From Cyclospora cayetanensis (lineage: Eukaryota > Apicomplexa > Conoidasida > Eucoccidiorida > Eimeriidae), in assembly GCF_002999335.1 (NCBI RefSeq), contig NW_020312129.1:1-64000 (forward strand): a stretch of DNA of 64,000 nucleotides. The letters are read 5' to 3'. Within the stretch, counting starts at the first letter, position 1. Each line of letters starts with the position of its first letter. The position numbers were made by a program, and so were the translations under genes. Below the pieces are notes generated by a model. The model had not been told where the DNA came from. It worked only from the letters and a program-made list of their open reading frames with translations, and did no database searches. Below are positions 62,401 through 64,000 of the stretch, piece after piece.

Positions 62401-63064
62401 CTGGCGGGCGACCAAAAACCGTCTTTGTGCCTGATTGCACTTTCTTAAGTACGGTCTCAATTCGAGGAGCCTAGGACAGGCGCTAGAGGAAGTCTCCTTG
62501 AAGCATCTTACATGACTTGGCCGTGAGCCCTTCAGTAGACAACTGCACAACAGGACGCGTTATACCGTTAGCTCACAAGGTTAATTTGGTATGTACACGG
62601 ACTAATATCTGAATTTGAAGCAGTAACTTTGATATATGGTCTTAGCAGGGTGAAGAGTGCTCATGGCAAAGAAGTACAACTGACTCGGATTCTTGTTGCG
62701 AAGCTGCTCAAACCGCGCGCCACTAGGCGTAAGATTCCAGGGTTTCATCGGAAATACGCCCTAAATGAGAAGATTTGATATAGCTTTGCCATCATTTTGT
62801 GACAAAGCGCGTTATTCAAGAGAGTTTCGTGGCTATGCAAAACAATTGGCATCGCTTCAATACAATATCTTGCGGCAATACCTGAAGCAGTACCAGCAGC
62901 AGCTTACAGACCCACAGCAGCAACTCTCGGCTGTTATTGCTGCACGTCTGTATGCGACATATTTAGGCTTATTCTCTCTGGCTTTGTTCTCGGCTACGTC
63001 GACTATGTGTTTAATCGCTGTCCCTTAACTTCAGCAGGCATTCCCTTTTTCTGTATTCCAGAAG
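59492..63064. other. divergent intergenic region, 3.6 kb
   Basis: This lies between the start codons of two divergent genes. No convincing coding sequence or RNA gene was seen. A plus-strand frame at 62765-63028 (with LKQYQQQLTDPQQQL and a hydrophobic end) lies just before the pyrophosphatase and might be a 5' exon of it, but no donor or phase link was found. Confidence 0.45.
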
Positions 63065-64000
63065 ATGGTGACGCCAGACTCCCTCACGTTGTGGGTTCTG
63101 TTGTTGCCTCCAGCACTCGGGCTATTATGGGCCTTGCAACAGAGCTGGAGGGTCTCTAGGATTCGTTTGGATGGGCCTCTCAGTAGCGAAAATAAGAGGC
63201 TTACGGACCCACTATATGTGGAAGTGGGTGTCTGCACAGTGTCCCCCCGTCCTCTGCCTCTCCCCTTCTACATTCCCTTCGCTACTCTTTGCTCGCAACA
63301 AGAAAACTCTCGATTTCATATAGGGTGTATATAGGAGGTATTCTGCTCTTCCATTTCTTCTTGAGTCTTCAGGGTCCTCAGCACGTTGTTTGGTCGCTGA
63401 GGCAGCACCGAACGTGCGTGGGGCGAACATGGTTTTCCCTCATGCTTCGCTATCTTCTCCTTCTTTCCCGGTGCCGTGTTGTTGTATTGTGCAGATAGCT
63501 GGTAGTGTACAAGAGCAGCTTGAATCGATGAAGGCCATTTCTCGCAACATTGCGGATGGGGCTGACGCTTTCCTCCTTCAAGAGTTTAGGTATATGCTCG
63601 TCTACATCATCGCCTTCTCGGTCCTCCTTTGCTTTGCCGTTGGACCCCGTAAGACCGCGCAGCGCACTGCACATTTACTTCTGTAGATTACACTTCAGGG
63701 TGACGGGTTTGAGAGTCCACGCAGCGCTGCAAGAGGTCGCGTTGCCTCTGCCGATTGCAGAGGCCCTGCTGCATCGCAGCGACCTTGCTGCCTACCTCCG
63801 TCAGTTTTGTATCCTTTTGGACACGTTTTTACCGCTGGCTGCTTGGCGTGCCTTGCGTGGCTTGCGTTTTAGTGACGATGGTGGCGTTCGTCGTGGGAGC
63901 GTTTACATCCATACTGTGTGGCTACGTTGGGATGAAGATTGCGGTGTATGCCAATGTGCGGACCTGCCACGAGTCCTGGGTGGAATTAGGGCCTGGCTTT
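63065..64000 (+). CDS. VP1: membrane-bound H+-translocating pyrophosphatase, N-terminal part, cut by the window edge
   Basis: This pump hydrolyses pyrophosphate to acidify vacuoles or acidocalcisomes. Exons 63065-63233, 63495-63648 and 63873-64000 (incomplete) join in phase. The ATG at 63065 opens on a membrane helix (LWVLLLPPALGLLWAL). The family block MKAISRNIADGADAFLLQEF is followed by a second helix (YMLVYIIAFSVLLCFAVGP). The third exon gives TMVAFVVGAFTSILCGYVGM and KIAVYANVRTCHESWVELG, which is highly typical of V-type pyrophosphatases. The catalytic loop and most of the 15-17 expected helices lie beyond the right edge. An extra 5' exon upstream of 63065 is possible. Confidence 0.93.

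Noticed and set aside
62765..63028. An 87-codon frame just upstream of the pyrophosphatase
   Set aside because: It might be a 5' exon, but no donor joins it in phase to the start at 63065, so it was not added to the gene.

Overview
The window looks like nuclear DNA from a coccidian apicomplexan of the Eimeria/Cyclospora type. The evidence is split, intron-rich genes with short GT-AG introns (often 45 to 200 bases), roughly balanced base composition, modest CAG-type Ala/Gln runs, secretory or bipartite leaders on otherwise ordinary enzymes, and a vacuolar H+-pyrophosphatase. The homopolymeric runs are sparse, which leans towards Cyclospora rather than Eimeria, but the species call is an inference. 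There are no prokaryotic operons, CRISPR arrays, insertion sequences or viral genes.

Layout, left to right. (+) 894-5751: a secreted or membrane-delivered protein of unknown function in nine exons. (+) 7519-12767: a signal-peptide GMC (glucose-methanol-choline) flavoprotein oxidoreductase in about 17 exons. (+) 14543-17660: an unknown protein with an N-myristoylation-type start. (-) 18595-21148: a sirtuin whose N-terminus carries a membrane segment. About 21.1-27.9 kb is mostly empty, with only tentative minus-strand exons near 24.8-26.1 kb. (-) 27983-29544: Rab7, complete in eight exons. (+) 32309-37770: a large coiled-coil protein of unknown function. (-) 38844-42430: a family-7 glycosyltransferase. 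(+) 42496-49105: a 1,802-residue WD-like and zinc-finger protein resembling a TFIIIC subunit, divergent from the glycosyltransferase with only 65 bases between start codons. (-) 49868-52658: thiamine pyrophosphokinase. (-) 55253-59491: tRNA dimethylallyltransferase (MiaA/Mod5 type) with a leader suited to the apicoplast. (+) 63065 to the right edge: the start of the H+-pyrophosphatase.

The exon models were built by hand: splice sites were chosen so that phases join and known motifs run through the junctions. For the first gene, sirtuin, Rab7, coiled-coil protein, TFIIIC-like protein, kinase and glycosyltransferase models, the summed exon lengths divide by three. Gaps in certainty (first exon end of the 14.5 kb gene, one exon of the oxidoreductase, the 3' end of the tRNA enzyme) are marked in the entries.

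The genes do not form one pathway. Common themes are secretory and organelle trafficking (Rab7, H+-pyrophosphatase, glycosyltransferase, oxidoreductase), cofactor and tRNA modification (thiamine pyrophosphokinase, MiaA) and gene control (sirtuin, TFIIIC-like). Structure beyond genes includes a long foldback hairpin at 38405-38603 between two converging genes and a degenerate dispersed repeat with five recognisable intergenic copies.
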